From Anaerolineae bacterium (lineage in GTDB: Bacteria; Chloroflexota; Anaerolineae; Aggregatilineales; Aggregatilineaceae), in contig JAFGNU010000046.1 of assembly GCA_016926875.1 (NCBI GenBank), forward strand, positions 1-59,911: a stretch of 59,911 bases of DNA, read 5' to 3'. Position 1 is the stretch's first letter. The number at the start of each line of letters is the position of its first letter. Below, piece after piece: positions 15,467 through 25,987 of the stretch. The notes beneath the pieces are model-generated. The model ran no database searches, had not been told where the DNA came from, and was given only the letters and a program-made list of their open reading frames with translations. Position numbers and translations under genes: made by a program.

Positions 15467-16636
15467 ATGATAGCACAGGGCAGAACCGCACGCCTGGCGC
15501 TCGAAGATGGCAGCATATGGTACGGCTCCGCCTTTGGGGCGCCGGGCACCCAGCCGGGCGAGATCGTGTTTAACACCAGCCTGACCGGCTACCAGGAAAT
15601 CCTCACCGATCCCAGCTACACAGGGCAGATTGTAGTGATGACCGCCCCGCAGATCGGCAACACCGGGATCAATCACGATGACAACGAAGCCTGCCAGGTA
15701 TTCCTGAGCGGGTTTATTGTGCGGCAACTCAGCCCGTGTGCGTCCAACTGGCGCGCGACACAGTCGCTCGCTGAATGGCTGGCAGCGCACGGACGACCGG
15801 GCATCACCGGTATTGATACACGGGCGCTGACCCGCCGCTTGCGCGCAGGCGGCACACTCAAGGGCGTGATCTCTACCGAAACCAGCCGATCTGATGACGA
15901 ACTGATCGAACAGGCGCGCGCCTGGGCCGGGCTTGACGGCATCGACCTTGCCGGGACGGTGACCTGTGATGCGCCTTATGAATGGACCGCTCCAACTGAT
16001 GCCGCGTGGGAGTTCCGGCAGTGGAACCAGGCAACCAATCCAGATACCTGCCCCGGCAAATTCCATGTAGTCGCCTACGATTTTGGCATCAAGCGCAATA
16101 TCCTGCGCCGGTTGGCAACCTTTGGCTGCCGGGTCACGGTTGTGCCCGCTACTACGCCCGCCGCAGTGACGCTGGCGCTGCACCCCGACGGCGTATTTCT
16201 CAGCAACGGTCCCGGCGATCCCGCAGCCGTCCCGTACGCGGTGGAAACCGTGCGGGCACTGCTTGGCGCCGTGCCGCTCTTTGGCATCTGCCTGGGACAT
16301 CAAATCCTGGGGCTGGCGTTTGGCGGGCAAACGTACCGTCTCAAGTTTGGACATCACGGCGGTAACCAGCCGGTGAAGCACCTGCCGACCGGACGCGTCG
16401 AGATCAGTGCGCACAATCACAATTTCGCCGTTGATCCCGACACTCTGCCAACAGGTGTTGAGGTGACACACGTTAACCTGAATGACGGCTGCTGCGAGGG
16501 GATGCGTCACCGTGTGCTGCCCGCGTTCAGCATCCAGTACCATCCCGAAGCAGCGCCCGGTCCCCATGACGCCGACCCGCTCTTTGCCGAATTTGTTGCC
16601 ATGATGGCTGCTGTACGCAGCAAACCTTCGGTATGA
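15467..16636 (+). CDS. carA: Carbamoyl-phosphate synthase small (glutaminase) subunit
   Basis: CarA hydrolyses glutamine and channels ammonia to CarB for carbamoyl phosphate synthesis, the entry to pyrimidine and arginine synthesis. The N-terminal domain has the typical [13 protein letters not shown] and [17 protein letters not shown]. The C-terminal class-I amidotransferase domain has [16 protein letters not shown] with the catalytic Cys, and the His-Glu pair in [10 protein letters not shown]. The product is 389 residues, close to the usual 360-400. The ATG at 15467 follows GAGG at a short distance; a GTG at 15461 is also in frame. carB follows after about 100 bases in the same direction. 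No PyrR-type or leader-peptide attenuator is evident upstream. Confidence 0.97.
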   Translation: MIAQGRTARLALEDGSIWYGSAFGAPGTQPGEIVFNTSLTGYQEILTDPSYTGQIVVMTAPQIGNTGINHDDNEACQVFLSGFIVRQLSPCASNWRATQSLAEWLAAHGRPGITGIDTRALTRRLRAGGTLKGVISTETSRSDDELIEQARAWAGLDGIDLAGTVTCDAPYEWTAPTDAAWEFRQWNQATNPDTCPGKFHVVAYDFGIKRNILRRLATFGCRVTVVPATTPAAVTLALHPDGVFLSNGPGDPAAVPYAVETVRALLGAVPLFGICLGHQILGLAFGGQTYRLKFGHHGGNQPVKHLPTGRVEISAHNHNFAVDPDTLPTGVEVTHVNLNDGCCEGMRHRVLPAFSIQYHPEAAPGPHDADPLFAEFVAMMAAVRSKPSV

Positions 16637-16733
16637 CAGGCCGGTGCGCCGCTGCGCGGTGGTTTCCAATGCTGCCACCATGCTGTACTGCCCCTGCTCA
16701 TTCTGACCAGATCACTTGAGAGCACATACCACT

Positions 16734-19700
16734 ATGCCCAAACGAACCGACCTCAACACCATCCTGATCATCGGCGCCGGTCCGATTGTGATCGGGCAGG
16801 CCGCCGAGTTCGACTACAGCGGTACCCAGGCCGTGAAAGCACTCAAGACAGAGGGGTATCGTATCGTGCTGGTCAACAGCAACCCGGCCACCATCATGAC
16901 AGATCCCGAACTGGCCGATGCCACCTACATTGAGCCGATCACACCTGGGATTCTGGAATCGATCATCGACCGGGAACGGCCTGATGCGCTGCTGCCGACC
17001 GTCGGCGGACAGACCGCTTTGAACGCTGCCGTTGCACTGGCCGAGCGCGGCACGCTGGCTCGCTACGGCGTAGAACTGATCGGCGCCAGCCTGAACGCGA
17101 TGAAGCTGGCCGAAGATCGCCTGCTGTTTCAGAAAGCCATGACACGCGCAGGGCTGGAATGTCCGCGCGGCGGGCTGGCTGGATCGCTGGACGAGGCGCG
17201 CACCATCGCCGCGTCAATTGGCGGCTTCCCGCTCCTGATCCGTCCTTCGTTCACGCTGGGCGGCAGCGGCGGCGGCGTGGCCTTTGATGCCAGCGACTTT
17301 GAAGACAAGGTCGCGTTTGGCCTGCGCGAAAGCCCGGTAGGCACGGTGTTGATCGAAGAAAGCGTGCTCGGCTGGAAAGAATTTGAGCTGGAAGTGATGC
17401 GCGACCGGGCCGATAACTTTGTTGTGGTCTGCTCGATTGAGAACATCGACCCGATGGGCGTGCATACCGGCGATTCGATCACGGTAGCGCCTGCGATGAC
17501 GCTCACCGACCGCGAATACCAGCGCCTGCGCGACCAGGCGCGGGTGGTGATGCACGCCGTTGGCGTGGAAACCGGCGGGTCAAACGTGCAGTTCGCCGTC
17601 AGCCCGGACGACGGGCGCGTGCTGGTCATCGAGATGAATCCCCGCGTCAGCCGCTCGTCGGCGCTGGCAAGCAAGGCTACCGGCTTCCCCATCGCCAAGC
17701 TGGCGGCGCTGCTGGCAGTGGGGTATACGCTGGATGAACTACGCAACGACATCACGCGCACCACCGTGTCCGCGTTTGAACCCAGCCTCGACTACGTGGT
17801 CGCCAAGCTGCCGCGCTGGGCCTTCGAGAAATTCCCCGGCGTCGATCCTGCGCTCGGCCCTCAGATGAAATCGGTCGGTGAAGCGATGGCGATTGGGCGC
17901 ACCTTTAACGAAGCGCTGCTCAAGGGGCTGCGTTCGTTGGAACTGGCGCGCCCGCCCTATCCCATGCCGGACTGCGCCACCTGGGACGGCACGTTGGAGT
18001 CACTGGCAGAACCGCGCGCCGAACGCATCTGGGCGCTGTGGGAAGCGCTGCGCGCCGGGTATTCTCCGGGCGATCTCGCCCAGGCCAGCCGCGTTGATCC
18101 CTGGTTTATCGCGCAGTTGGCCGAGATTGTGGTGCTGGAAACACAGATCACCGCGTGTAACAGCCTGGCTGCGCTGCCGCCGGACCTGCTGCACACCGCT
18201 AAGCGGATGGGTTTCGCCGACGAGCACATCGCGTGGCTGCTGAACGAATCCGAGGCGGCGGTCCGTGCCGCGCGCCTTGAGCACAACATCATCCCTACCT
18301 TTCACGTAGTGGATACCTGCGCAGCCGAATTCGAGTCGTATACGCCTTACCTGTACAGCGCGTATGAATCCGAGAGCGAAGCGCCGCCCACCGACCGCGA
18401 AAAGGTGATTATCCTGGGCGGCGGGCCAAACCGCATCGGCCAAGGTATTGAATTTGATTACTGCTGCGTCCACGCGGCGCAGGCGGTGCGCACCGCCGGG
18501 TACGAGACGATAATGGTCAACTGCAACCCGGAAACCGTCAGCACCGACTACGATACCTCGGACCGGCTGTATTTTGACCCGCTGACACTCGAACATGTGC
18601 TCAACATCGCCACGCGCGAACAGCCGCTCAAGGGCGTGATCGTCCAGTTTGGCGGGCAAACACCGCTCAACCTCACGACAGCCCTGTTAGAGCACGGCAT
18701 CCCAATCCTGGGCACCTCGCCCGATGCCATCGCCATTGCCGAGGACCGGGGTCGGTTTGGCGCGCTGCTGGAGGAGTTGGAAATTCCCAGCCCGGCGCAC
18801 GGCATGGCCGGGTCACCGGACGAAGCGCAGCGCATTGCGGACGCCATCGGCTACCCGGTGATCGTGCGCCCGTCGTATGTGCTTGGCGGGCGGGCGATGG
18901 CGATTGTGTACACCGAAGAGGAACTCAATCACTACGTCAAGATGGCGCTGGCGGCTGTGTCCGGGCAGTTGATCCTGATCGATCACTACCTGGAAGATGC
19001 GTACGAAGTGGATGTGGATGCCATCGGAGACGGCGAGCGTGTGGTGATCGGCGGGATTATGCAGCACATCGAAGAAGCGGGCGTTCACAGCGGTGATTCG
19101 GCCTGCGTGATGCCTCCCTACAAAATCTCCGCCTACCATCTGTCCCATATCCGTGACTACACCGAGCGGCTGGGGCTGGCGCTGGGTGTGTGCGGCCTGA
19201 TGAACGTGCAGTACGCGATCAAAGATGATATTGCGTATGTGCTGGAAGTCAACCCGCGTGCCAGCCGCACGGTGCCCTACGTCAGCAAGGCAACCGGCGT
19301 GCCGCTCGCCCGGCTGGCAGCGAATGTCATGACCGGCAGGCCGCTGGTAAAACTGGGCCTGGTTGAGGAACCCCGTATCGACGGCTTTTTTGTCAAGGAA
19401 GCCGTGCTGCCCTTCAAGAAGTTCCTGGGCGTAGACGCGCTGCTAGGGCCGGAAATGCGCAGCACAGGCGAGGTGATGGGCCATGCTGCGCAGTTTGGGC
19501 ACGCGTTCGCCAAGGCCCAGCTTGCGGCAGGCGACCGGTTACCCTTAGAGGGTACCGTGTTCCTCAGTGTGAATGACTTCGACAAAAGCGCTGCACTCAA
19601 ACTGGCACGCGACTTGCAGCGCATGGGGTTCAACTTGGTGGCGACACGCGGCACGGCAGCGTTTTGTGTGCGCGCCGGGCTGAACATCGCGCCGATCAAC

Positions 19701-19943
19701 AAGGTCAGCGAGGGCAGCCCGCACGTTGTGGACCTAATCCGCGGGGGCGAGATCGTCATGATCATCAATACACCGCTTGGCTCAACCGCGCACGGTGATG
19801 GCATAAAAATCCGGACGGCGGCAGTGCGGCACAACGTCCCGCTGTTAACCACGCTGAGCGCGGCGCAGGCCGCCGTGAATGGTATCCGCGCGCTCCAGGC
19901 GCAGGAGCTGCGCGTGCGCAGTTTGCAGGAACATCATGCATAA
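16734..19943 (+). CDS. carB: Carbamoyl-phosphate synthase large subunit
   Basis: The 1069-residue CarB has the expected internal duplication. The first ATP-grasp half begins [22 protein letters not shown] and the second begins [20 protein letters not shown] (about residue 555). Each half has an ATP-grasp core with the paired EMNPR and EVNPR metal/phosphate motifs. The last 140 residues form the MGS-like allosteric domain (LATRGTAAF...IINTPLGS). It makes carbamoyl phosphate from bicarbonate, ammonia and two ATP. The start at 16734 gives the normal MPKRTDL beginning; a TTG at 16716 is in frame but unlikely. It partners the upstream carA product. Confidence 0.97.
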   Translation: MPKRTDLNTILIIGAGPIVIGQAAEFDYSGTQAVKALKTEGYRIVLVNSNPATIMTDPELADATYIEPITPGILESIIDRERPDALLPTVGGQTALNAAVALAERGTLARYGVELIGASLNAMKLAEDRLLFQKAMTRAGLECPRGGLAGSLDEARTIAASIGGFPLLIRPSFTLGGSGGGVAFDASDFEDKVAFGLRESPVGTVLIEESVLGWKEFELEVMRDRADNFVVVCSIENIDPMGVHTGDSITVAPAMTLTDREYQRLRDQARVVMHAVGVETGGSNVQFAVSPDDGRVLVIEMNPRVSRSSALASKATGFPIAKLAALLAVGYTLDELRNDITRTTVSAFEPSLDYVVAKLPRWAFEKFPGVDPALGPQMKSVGEAMAIGRTFNEALLKGLRSLELARPPYPMPDCATWDGTLESLAEPRAERIWALWEALRAGYSPGDLAQASRVDPWFIAQLAEIVVLETQITACNSLAALPPDLLHTAKRMGFADEHIAWLLNESEAAVRAARLEHNIIPTFHVVDTCAAEFESYTPYLYSAYESESEAPPTDREKVIILGGGPNRIGQGIEFDYCCVHAAQAVRTAGYETIMVNCNPETVSTDYDTSDRLYFDPLTLEHVLNIATREQPLKGVIVQFGGQTPLNLTTALLEHGIPILGTSPDAIAIAEDRGRFGALLEELEIPSPAHGMAGSPDEAQRIADAIGYPVIVRPSYVLGGRAMAIVYTEEELNHYVKMALAAVSGQLILIDHYLEDAYEVDVDAIGDGERVVIGGIMQHIEEAGVHSGDSACVMPPYKISAYHLSHIRDYTERLGLALGVCGLMNVQYAIKDDIAYVLEVNPRASRTVPYVSKATGVPLARLAANVMTGRPLVKLGLVEEPRIDGFFVKEAVLPFKKFLGVDALLGPEMRSTGEVMGHAAQFGHAFAKAQLAAGDRLPLEGTVFLSVNDFDKSAALKLARDLQRMGFNLVATRGTAAFCVRAGLNIAPINKVSEGSPHVVDLIRGGEIVMIINTPLGSTAHGDGIKIRTAAVRHNVPLLTTLSAAQAAVNGIRALQAQELRVRSLQEHHA

Positions 19944-20012
19944 GCACGCTGGTCGAATCGACTTTTCCGGTGAGCTGCCGTGCCCGGTAGTATCTGATCT
20001 ATCTCGTTATGC

Positions 20013-20041
20013 TTTACTCAAAGTCTCAGTCATACTACAAT
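20013..20041 (+). promoter_or_regulatory. Promoter of the WD40 protein gene
   Basis: TTTACT (20013-20018) and TACAAT (20036-20041) have 17 bases between them. The start site expected near 20048 is about 25 bases before the ATG at 20073. Confidence 0.6.
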
Positions 20042-20072
20042 TTGAGGTATTCGTGTTATGAGGAGACGAGCC

Positions 20073-21383
20073 ATGCCCACCCAAAAAGACACCCCAGACA
20101 ACGCCTCAGAGCAAGTCGAACAACCGCAAGTCTATGCGGTCAAAAAAGACCTGACCGGCTGGCAGTTTAAGCGCCGGGACTTCCTGATCGCAGCCGGGGC
20201 GACAACCGTCGCCGGGGCCGTCGTTGCTTCGCAGACCGGCTCCGCGTTATCCAGCACCCCGACGCCTACGCCGACACCTGTCCCTATCCCGTGCGATGCC
20301 GACGCACATACGGAAGAAGTGACCGCGCTGGCGATCACGCCCGGCGGGACGCGTCTCATCTCGGCCAGCCTTGACAATACCATCAAGCTGTGGATGCTGC
20401 CGGAAGGGGGATTGGTCAGCACGCTGCAAGATGACGATACGGAAGGCATCACCACGCTGGCCGTAACGCCCGGCGGGACGCGCCTGGTATCGGCGGGTGC
20501 CGACAATACGATCAAACTGCGGGTGATCCCTGACGGTAATGTGATCGACACCCTGGAAGGGCACCAGGACAGCATTCGCGCCCTGGCCCCAACGCCGGAC
20601 GGCGAGTTGCTGCTCTCGGCAGGCCTGGACCGGGTCATTCATATCTGGTCACTGGTAGACAATGAGCTGGTCAGCACGCTGGAAGGCCATGCCAGGGGCA
20701 TCTACGCGCTGGCGGTATCACCGGACGGGGCGTTGCTGGCGTCGGCCAGCGGGGATAAAACCGTCAAGCTGTGGTCGCTGACCGACGGTGAGCTGATCAC
20801 GACCCTGGAAGGGCACGGGCACGGCGTGTTTGCCCTGGCGATCACACCGGACGGGGCGCTGCTGGCGTCTGGAAGCTGGGACCAGACTGTGATGCTGTGG
20901 TCGCTGCCCGACGGCGAACTGCTCGCCACGCTGGAAGGGCACGCGGACGGCGTCACGGCGCTGGCGATGCTGCCGGGCGGCGCAGAACTGCTGTCTGCCA
21001 GCAAAGACAAAACGATCAAGCTGTGGTCGCTGCCCGATGGCGCATTGATCACCACCCTGGAAGGGCTGACTAACGCAGCCACCTGCCTGGTTGTAACGCC
21101 GGACGGCACACGCCTGGTATCGGCAGGCGGCGATAACAGCATCCGGCTGTGGTCACTGCCCGATGGAGAGATGGCGACTTGCCTGGTAGACCTGGATGCC
21201 AACAAATCGGACGTGGAAGGCATCACCGCCACGCTGTCAACCGGCGAAACGGTGACACTGCCGATTGGCGTTCCCTTACCCGTGGGCGCAGTGTGTGTCT
21301 GTAACACGGTGACCGGCACGCTGTGCAGTTGCGTGGGGCACACTTCCGGCGGCAGCGCTGGGCACTACTGGTTCCCAAACTAA
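20073..21383 (+). CDS. Tat-exported WD40 (seven-repeat) protein with Cys-rich C-terminal tail
   Basis: The product has 436 residues. KRRDFL (33-38) followed by a hydrophobic stretch (about 38-55) is a twin-arginine export signal. A Pro-Thr linker (62-73) leads to seven repeats of about 41 residues (about 78-365), each built as ...ALAITPDGALLAS-S-DKT-KLWSLPDGEL-TTLEGH. Seven blades suggest one closed beta-propeller for protein binding outside the membrane. After the propeller comes a short tail with a CxC-x7-CxC motif (CVC...CSC) ending in GHYWFPN. The start at 20073 is 7 bases after AGGAG; an ATG at 20058 overlaps that site. Function unknown; the tail may bind metal or be cross-linked. Confidence 0.85.
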   Translation: MPTQKDTPDNASEQVEQPQVYAVKKDLTGWQFKRRDFLIAAGATTVAGAVVASQTGSALSSTPTPTPTPVPIPCDADAHTEEVTALAITPGGTRLISASLDNTIKLWMLPEGGLVSTLQDDDTEGITTLAVTPGGTRLVSAGADNTIKLRVIPDGNVIDTLEGHQDSIRALAPTPDGELLLSAGLDRVIHIWSLVDNELVSTLEGHARGIYALAVSPDGALLASASGDKTVKLWSLTDGELITTLEGHGHGVFALAITPDGALLASGSWDQTVMLWSLPDGELLATLEGHADGVTALAMLPGGAELLSASKDKTIKLWSLPDGALITTLEGLTNAATCLVVTPDGTRLVSAGGDNSIRLWSLPDGEMATCLVDLDANKSDVEGITATLSTGETVTLPIGVPLPVGAVCVCNTVTGTLCSCVGHTSGGSAGHYWFPN

Positions 21384-21582
21384 GCGAGCAGCTTTTAGCA
21401 GCCAGCGATCAGCGATTTGCAAAAAACGGGCGAGCGCTTTGTCTTTCCCTGCCAGCCGGTCACCAGATACTAACGATTAATGACCTGATTTTTTGTTACT
21501 CATCGTCCACAAAAGCCACCAGTTGAAAGGAGGCGCAGCGCTGTTCCACCAGATCACAGGAAAGTGCGCTGCACATTACCGA

Positions 21583-24500
21583 ATGAGAAAAAAACACGTT
21601 AGGGTATTGCTTGGCCTGATATTGGCTTTGGTACTCGGTGTTTGTCCCACGGCAGCCCAGGATGGAGGAGTTGCCATTGAGTATGGAGCCGTTGAGTTTG
21701 GCTCGATCTCGGCCTCGGTGCCATCCGAGACATGGGTGTTCGAGGGCTTCGCCGCCGACCTCATCTCGATCAGGATGAACCGCGCCGTTGGTGAACTCGA
21801 CCCCTACCTGATTTTGCTGGGGCCAGATGGGCAGGTGCTGGCTACGGATGACAACAGCGGCGAGCAAAGCCCGGATGCCGCCATCACCGGGCTGCGACTG
21901 CCCGCGAACGGCACCTATACCATCCTGGCGCAAAGCTCACAAGACACGCACGGTGATTACGAGTTGTACCTCGACCGTGACGATACCGGCATGATCTACG
22001 GCGATATGAGCAGCGGCGGGCCGATTGACTTCGACATCCCGATGATCGGCGGCATCTCCACGCAGAATCGATCCGATCGCTGGACGTTTGAGGGCCTATC
22101 GGGCGACGTGATCACGGTGGAGATGAAACGGCTGTCCGGCACGCTGAATCCATACGTGCTGCTGCTGACCCCGGCGGGCGAAGTCTTTCTGTTTGACGAC
22201 GACAACGGCGGCGACGGCAACGCGCTGCTGGAAGAACAACGTCTGCCCGCGTCCGGCACCTATACGATCATCACGCAGATGTCACCATCCGGCACGACGG
22301 CAGGCGACTACGAGCTAAAACTGACACGGCAGGCCGAAGGTGTGACACCAACACCCGGCGGCGGTGCGCTGGTATATGGCGAAGTCTTTACCGGCGGCAT
22401 CTGGGACGAAAACCCGCGCGAGTCATGGACGTTTGACGGCACCGCCGGGGAACTGATCACGATCACTGCCGACGCGGCCAGCGGCAACCTGGACCCGGTC
22501 ATCGAACTGATTGGCCCGGACGGCACGATGCTGCTCTCGGACGACAACAGCGGCGCCACCCCACCCAATGCCCGAATCAGTGATTACCGGCTGAGGCAAA
22601 GCGGCGTCTACTCGATTATCGTACGGCGGACAACCAACGTCAGCACGGTGGGCGACTACGAACTGCTGGTTGAGCGTACCGAAACCGGCATCGTCAACGA
22701 ACCCGGCGGCGGTGAGCTTGAATACGGCGACGTTGTTGAAGGCGCGCTGTGGGACGATAACCCGCGTGAAGCCTGGACATTCGAAGGCACTGCCGGAGAA
22801 CTGATCACGATTACAGCCAACGCCACCAGCGGCAACCTGGATACTCACATCAGCCTGGTCGCGCCGGATGGGACGAATCTGATTTCTGATGATAACAGCG
22901 GTGAGATATCGCCCAACGCCCTTATCAGCGATTACCGGTTGAAACAGAGCGGCGTGTATTCGGTTGTTGTGCGGCGGTCGCCCAACGCATACGATGCCAC
23001 CCTGGGCGACTACGAACTGCTGGTCGAGCGCACCGAATCCGGGATTACCAACGAGCCGGGCGAGGGTGAGCTGTCATCCGGTGACCAGGTCAAAGGCGCT
23101 ATCTGGGATGACAACCCCGCTGACGAATTCACGTTCGAGGGTGTCCCCGGCGATCTGGTTGAGATCAGCATGGAGCGCGAGAGCGGCAACCTGGACTCCT
23201 TCCTATACCTGCTTGGTCCGGATGGCGAAACGATCAAAACCGACGACAACAGCGGCGAAAACAATATCGATGCAATGATCACAATACGCCTTACCCAGGC
23301 AGGCACCTATACCATCGTGGCAACGCGCCCAGGCAACTCATCATCGGTCGGTGATTACAAGCTGGCCCTGGAACGCACCGAACGCGGCATCACCAACAGC
23401 GAGGGCGGCGGGTCGCTGGCGTATGATACGACGGTCGAAGCCGCCATCTGGAGCGAAAACAAGAGCGACGAATGGATGTTCAGCGCCTCGCCCGGTGATG
23501 TGCTTACCATCGTCATGAACCGGGAAAGCGGCAATCTTGATCCCATGCTTTACTTGATCGGGCCGGACGGGTTTGTTTCAAGAGAAGATAACGACGGCGG
23601 CGGTGATAGAAACGCGCTGATCCAGAATTACACCATACAACAGAAAGGCACATACACCATCCGGGCAACCTGCGCCAGCAGTTCGTCCTGCGTGGGCGAC
23701 TACGAGCTGTTAGTCGAGCGCACCGAACGCGGCATCACCAACAACGCGGGCGGTGGATCGTTGTCGTATGGCACACCGGCAGAAGCAGCCATCTGGAACG
23801 AAAACAAAAGCGATGAATGGACGTTCGATGCTGCGTTAGGCGAGGTCGTGTCAATCAGCATGAATCGCCTCAGCGGCAGCCTGGACCCGATGCTGCGGCT
23901 GTTTGGCCCCGGCGGTGACATGGTGAAGATCGATGATAACAGCGGCGCAGAAGGCGATGACGCGCTGATCGCGAACTACCTGATCCAGGAATCCGGGCAG
24001 TATGTCATCGTTGCGACGTATGCGCGCGCTTCGACCGGGGATTATGAACTGCTGGTTGAACGCACGCAGCGCGGCATCGTCGAACGGACAGGCGGCGGTC
24101 CACTGCCGGTTGGTGAGCGGGTTGTGTCTGCGATCATGGCGTCAAACCCCGCCGACGTCTGGACCTTCGAAGGCCAGGAAGGTGACAGCGTGCTTGTCCA
24201 GATGGTGCACACCTCCGGCAACCTCGACCCGTTCCTGATGGTACTCCGCCCGGACGGCGCGCGGCTGGCGAGCGATGATAACAACGCCGGAAACAACGAT
24301 GCCATGATCGGGCCGGTGGTGCTGCCCGCTGCCGGGACATACCAGGTAATTGCCCAGGCCAGCCTATCCAACGTCAACAGCATGGGCAACTACGCCCTGT
24401 CCGTGACTGTAACCCAGGCCGTTGACGGCAGCGTACCGATCAGCGGCGGCGGGGAAATGCTGGTCGGAGAAACGGTATCGGGCGCGATTTCCAACACCGA

Positions 24501-24771
24501 TCCCACCGATACCTATCGCGTCCAGATCACCGAGCCGCTGCTGGTGGCAATCAAGCTGGTTCGTGCCGACGGCAACCTGAACGGCTTTGTCGAGTTGTAT
24601 GATGCGGACGGCGTGCTGGTCGCCAGTGACGACGATACCGCGGGCGGTCTAAACCCACTGATCGCAGACCTGGAATTGGAGCCGGGCGAGTATACCATCG
24701 TCGCCCGCCGACCCGACAGCGACACGATCACCGAAGGACTGTACGAGCTGACTATCGAGCGTCTCGACTGA
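21583..24771 (+). CDS. Large secreted protein of nine tandem PPC-like repeats
   Basis: From the ATG at 21583 the product is 1062 residues, with a Sec signal peptide (RKKHVRVLLGLILALVLG, cleavage after about residue 24). The rest is nine repeats of about 110-118 residues. Each runs from a GGGxLxYGxxV start, through a (D/E)xWTFEGxxGDxI-I-M and SGNLDPxLxLLGPDG-xxxxDDNSG, to a GDYELLVERT end. This is the bacterial pre-peptidase C-terminal (PPC) type of beta-sandwich, where the DDNSG turns may bind calcium. No catalytic domain is present. It could be a surface adhesin or scaffold. The N-terminus is uncertain: AAGGAGG (21527-21533) sits 7 bases before an in-frame CTG at 21541, while the ATG has only a weak site. 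Confidence 0.85.
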   Translation: MRKKHVRVLLGLILALVLGVCPTAAQDGGVAIEYGAVEFGSISASVPSETWVFEGFAADLISIRMNRAVGELDPYLILLGPDGQVLATDDNSGEQSPDAAITGLRLPANGTYTILAQSSQDTHGDYELYLDRDDTGMIYGDMSSGGPIDFDIPMIGGISTQNRSDRWTFEGLSGDVITVEMKRLSGTLNPYVLLLTPAGEVFLFDDDNGGDGNALLEEQRLPASGTYTIITQMSPSGTTAGDYELKLTRQAEGVTPTPGGGALVYGEVFTGGIWDENPRESWTFDGTAGELITITADAASGNLDPVIELIGPDGTMLLSDDNSGATPPNARISDYRLRQSGVYSIIVRRTTNVSTVGDYELLVERTETGIVNEPGGGELEYGDVVEGALWDDNPREAWTFEGTAGELITITANATSGNLDTHISLVAPDGTNLISDDNSGEISPNALISDYRLKQSGVYSVVVRRSPNAYDATLGDYELLVERTESGITNEPGEGELSSGDQVKGAIWDDNPADEFTFEGVPGDLVEISMERESGNLDSFLYLLGPDGETIKTDDNSGENNIDAMITIRLTQAGTYTIVATRPGNSSSVGDYKLALERTERGITNSEGGGSLAYDTTVEAAIWSENKSDEWMFSASPGDVLTIVMNRESGNLDPMLYLIGPDGFVSREDNDGGGDRNALIQNYTIQQKGTYTIRATCASSSSCVGDYELLVERTERGITNNAGGGSLSYGTPAEAAIWNENKSDEWTFDAALGEVVSISMNRLSGSLDPMLRLFGPGGDMVKIDDNSGAEGDDALIANYLIQESGQYVIVATYARASTGDYELLVERTQRGIVERTGGGPLPVGERVVSAIMASNPADVWTFEGQEGDSVLVQMVHTSGNLDPFLMVLRPDGARLASDDNNAGNNDAMIGPVVLPAAGTYQVIAQASLSNVNSMGNYALSVTVTQAVDGSVPISGGGEMLVGETVSGAISNTDPTDTYRVQITEPLLVAIKLVRADGNLNGFVELYDADGVLVASDDDTAGGLNPLIADLELEPGEYTIVARRPDSDTITEGLYELTIERLD

Positions 24772-24802
24772 TCGACGAGCGCACAACTGATTGACAAAAA
24801 CT

Positions 24803-24850
24803 GTGCAAGCGCTCACCATGTGCGATTGGGATGCAGCGCTTGCACTTTTT
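24803..24850 (+). terminator. Bidirectional terminator between the PPC-repeat gene and leuB
   Basis: GTGCAAGCGCT (24803-24813) and AGCGCTTGCAC (24835-24845) form a perfect 11-bp stem. TTTTT follows on the plus strand. On the minus strand the stem is followed by AGTTTTTG. It can therefore end both the plus-strand gene at 24771 and the branched-chain operon, whose last stop is at 24914. Confidence 0.9.
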
Positions 24851-24913
24851 GAGTCCAGGTTGAGGGCAGTCGCCCCCCCAGAGTCAACCTGTTCGCCAGC
24901 AGGCGATCATACG

Positions 24914-25978
24914 TCAGCCGAGATGCTGCAACACGCGATCGGCAAACGCGCTGGTGCTCAGTGGGAGCGCGCCGTCGCCTACAATGTCGACGGTGCGCCC
25001 GCCCTCGTCCAGCACCGCGTCAATGGCAGCTTCGACAGCACGCGCTTCGTCTTCCAGCCTCAGGCTGTAGCGCAGCAGCATTGCCGCGCTAAGGATAGTA
25101 GCGATCGGGTTGGCGATGCCCTGTCCGGCAATGTCCGGCGCGGAGCCGTGAATCGGCTCGTAGACGCCAAACGCGCCTTCGTTGAGCGAGGCCGATGGCA
25201 GCATACCCAGCGATCCAGCCAGCACCGATGTCTCATCGCTGAGAATGTCCCCGAACATATTGCCCGCCAGAACCACGTCAAAGCGTGCCGGGTTGCGCAG
25301 CAGGTGCATCGCGCAGGAATCGACCAGGGCGTGCTCAAGTTCCACGTCAGGGTAATCAACGGCCATCTCGCTGACCGCCCGCCGCCACAGCCGCATCGAG
25401 GCCAGCACGTTCGCCTTGTCAACCGAGGTCACCTTGCCGCGCCGCTTGCGCGCTGCCTCAAAAGCCACTTTCGCCGTTCGCTGCACCTGCCCGGTGGAGT
25501 AGAACATGGTGTCATAGGCATAATCGCTGCCGTTCTGCTCGGCGCGCTCGCCGAAGTAGATGCCGCTTGTCAGTTCGCGCACGAACAGGATATCCACCCC
25601 GGCCAGCAGGTCAGCCCGCAGTGGGGCATAATCTGCCAGCGCCGGGTAGGCTTTGACCGGGCGCAGGTTAGCGTACAGGTCAAAGTGCTGCCGTAGCTCG
25701 AGCAGTCCCTGCTCCGGTCGCACCGGGGCCGTCGGATCGGACCACTTCGGGCCGCCAACTGCCCCCAGCAGCACGGCGTCTGTCCCTTCGCAAACGGCCA
25801 GCGTTTCATCGGGCAGCGGGTTACCTACTGCATCGATGGCGCAGCCGCCTATTAACGCCTCTTCGAACTCGAACGTATGCCCGTACCGTTCGCCAATGCG
25901 GCGCAGCACGCGCACACCCTCGGCTACTACCTCCGGGCCAATACCGTCACCCGGAAGCGTACCTATCTTCGCCTGCAT
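24914..25978 (-). CDS. leuB: 3-isopropylmalate dehydrogenase
   Basis: LeuB oxidises and decarboxylates 3-isopropylmalate in leucine synthesis. In this organism it would also act on 3-methylmalate (erythro-beta-methyl-D-malate) in the citramalate route to isoleucine. The 354-residue product begins IGTLPGDGIGPEVVAEG. It contains LLGAVGGPKW, the substrate-binding Arg motif RPVKAYPAL, the metal-binding region (VDYPDVELEHALVDSCAM...NMFGDILSDE) and the NAD motif EPIHGSAPDIAGQGIANP. AGGAG lies 6 bases before the ATG. It is the last gene of the operon, ten bases after cimA, and is followed by a bidirectional terminator. Confidence 0.96.
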   Translation of the reverse strand: MQAKIGTLPGDGIGPEVVAEGVRVLRRIGERYGHTFEFEEALIGGCAIDAVGNPLPDETLAVCEGTDAVLLGAVGGPKWSDPTAPVRPEQGLLELRQHFDLYANLRPVKAYPALADYAPLRADLLAGVDILFVRELTSGIYFGERAEQNGSDYAYDTMFYSTGQVQRTAKVAFEAARKRRGKVTSVDKANVLASMRLWRRAVSEMAVDYPDVELEHALVDSCAMHLLRNPARFDVVLAGNMFGDILSDETSVLAGSLGMLPSASLNEGAFGVYEPIHGSAPDIAGQGIANPIATILSAAMLLRYSLRLEDEARAVEAAIDAVLDEGGRTVDIVGDGALPLSTSAFADRVLQHLG

Positions 25979-25987
25979 AATTGTCTC

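Noticed and set aside
21673..24771. Tandem repeats of about 340 bases as a mobile or satellite array
   Set aside because: They encode diverged protein domains in one open frame; there are no terminal inverted repeats or transposase.
24791..25696. 301-codon open frame antisense to leuB
   Set aside because: It mirrors the codon pattern of leuB and has no independent start signal; the leuB motifs on the other strand are unambiguous. Similar long antisense frames over cimA, leuA and leuC were dismissed for the same reason.
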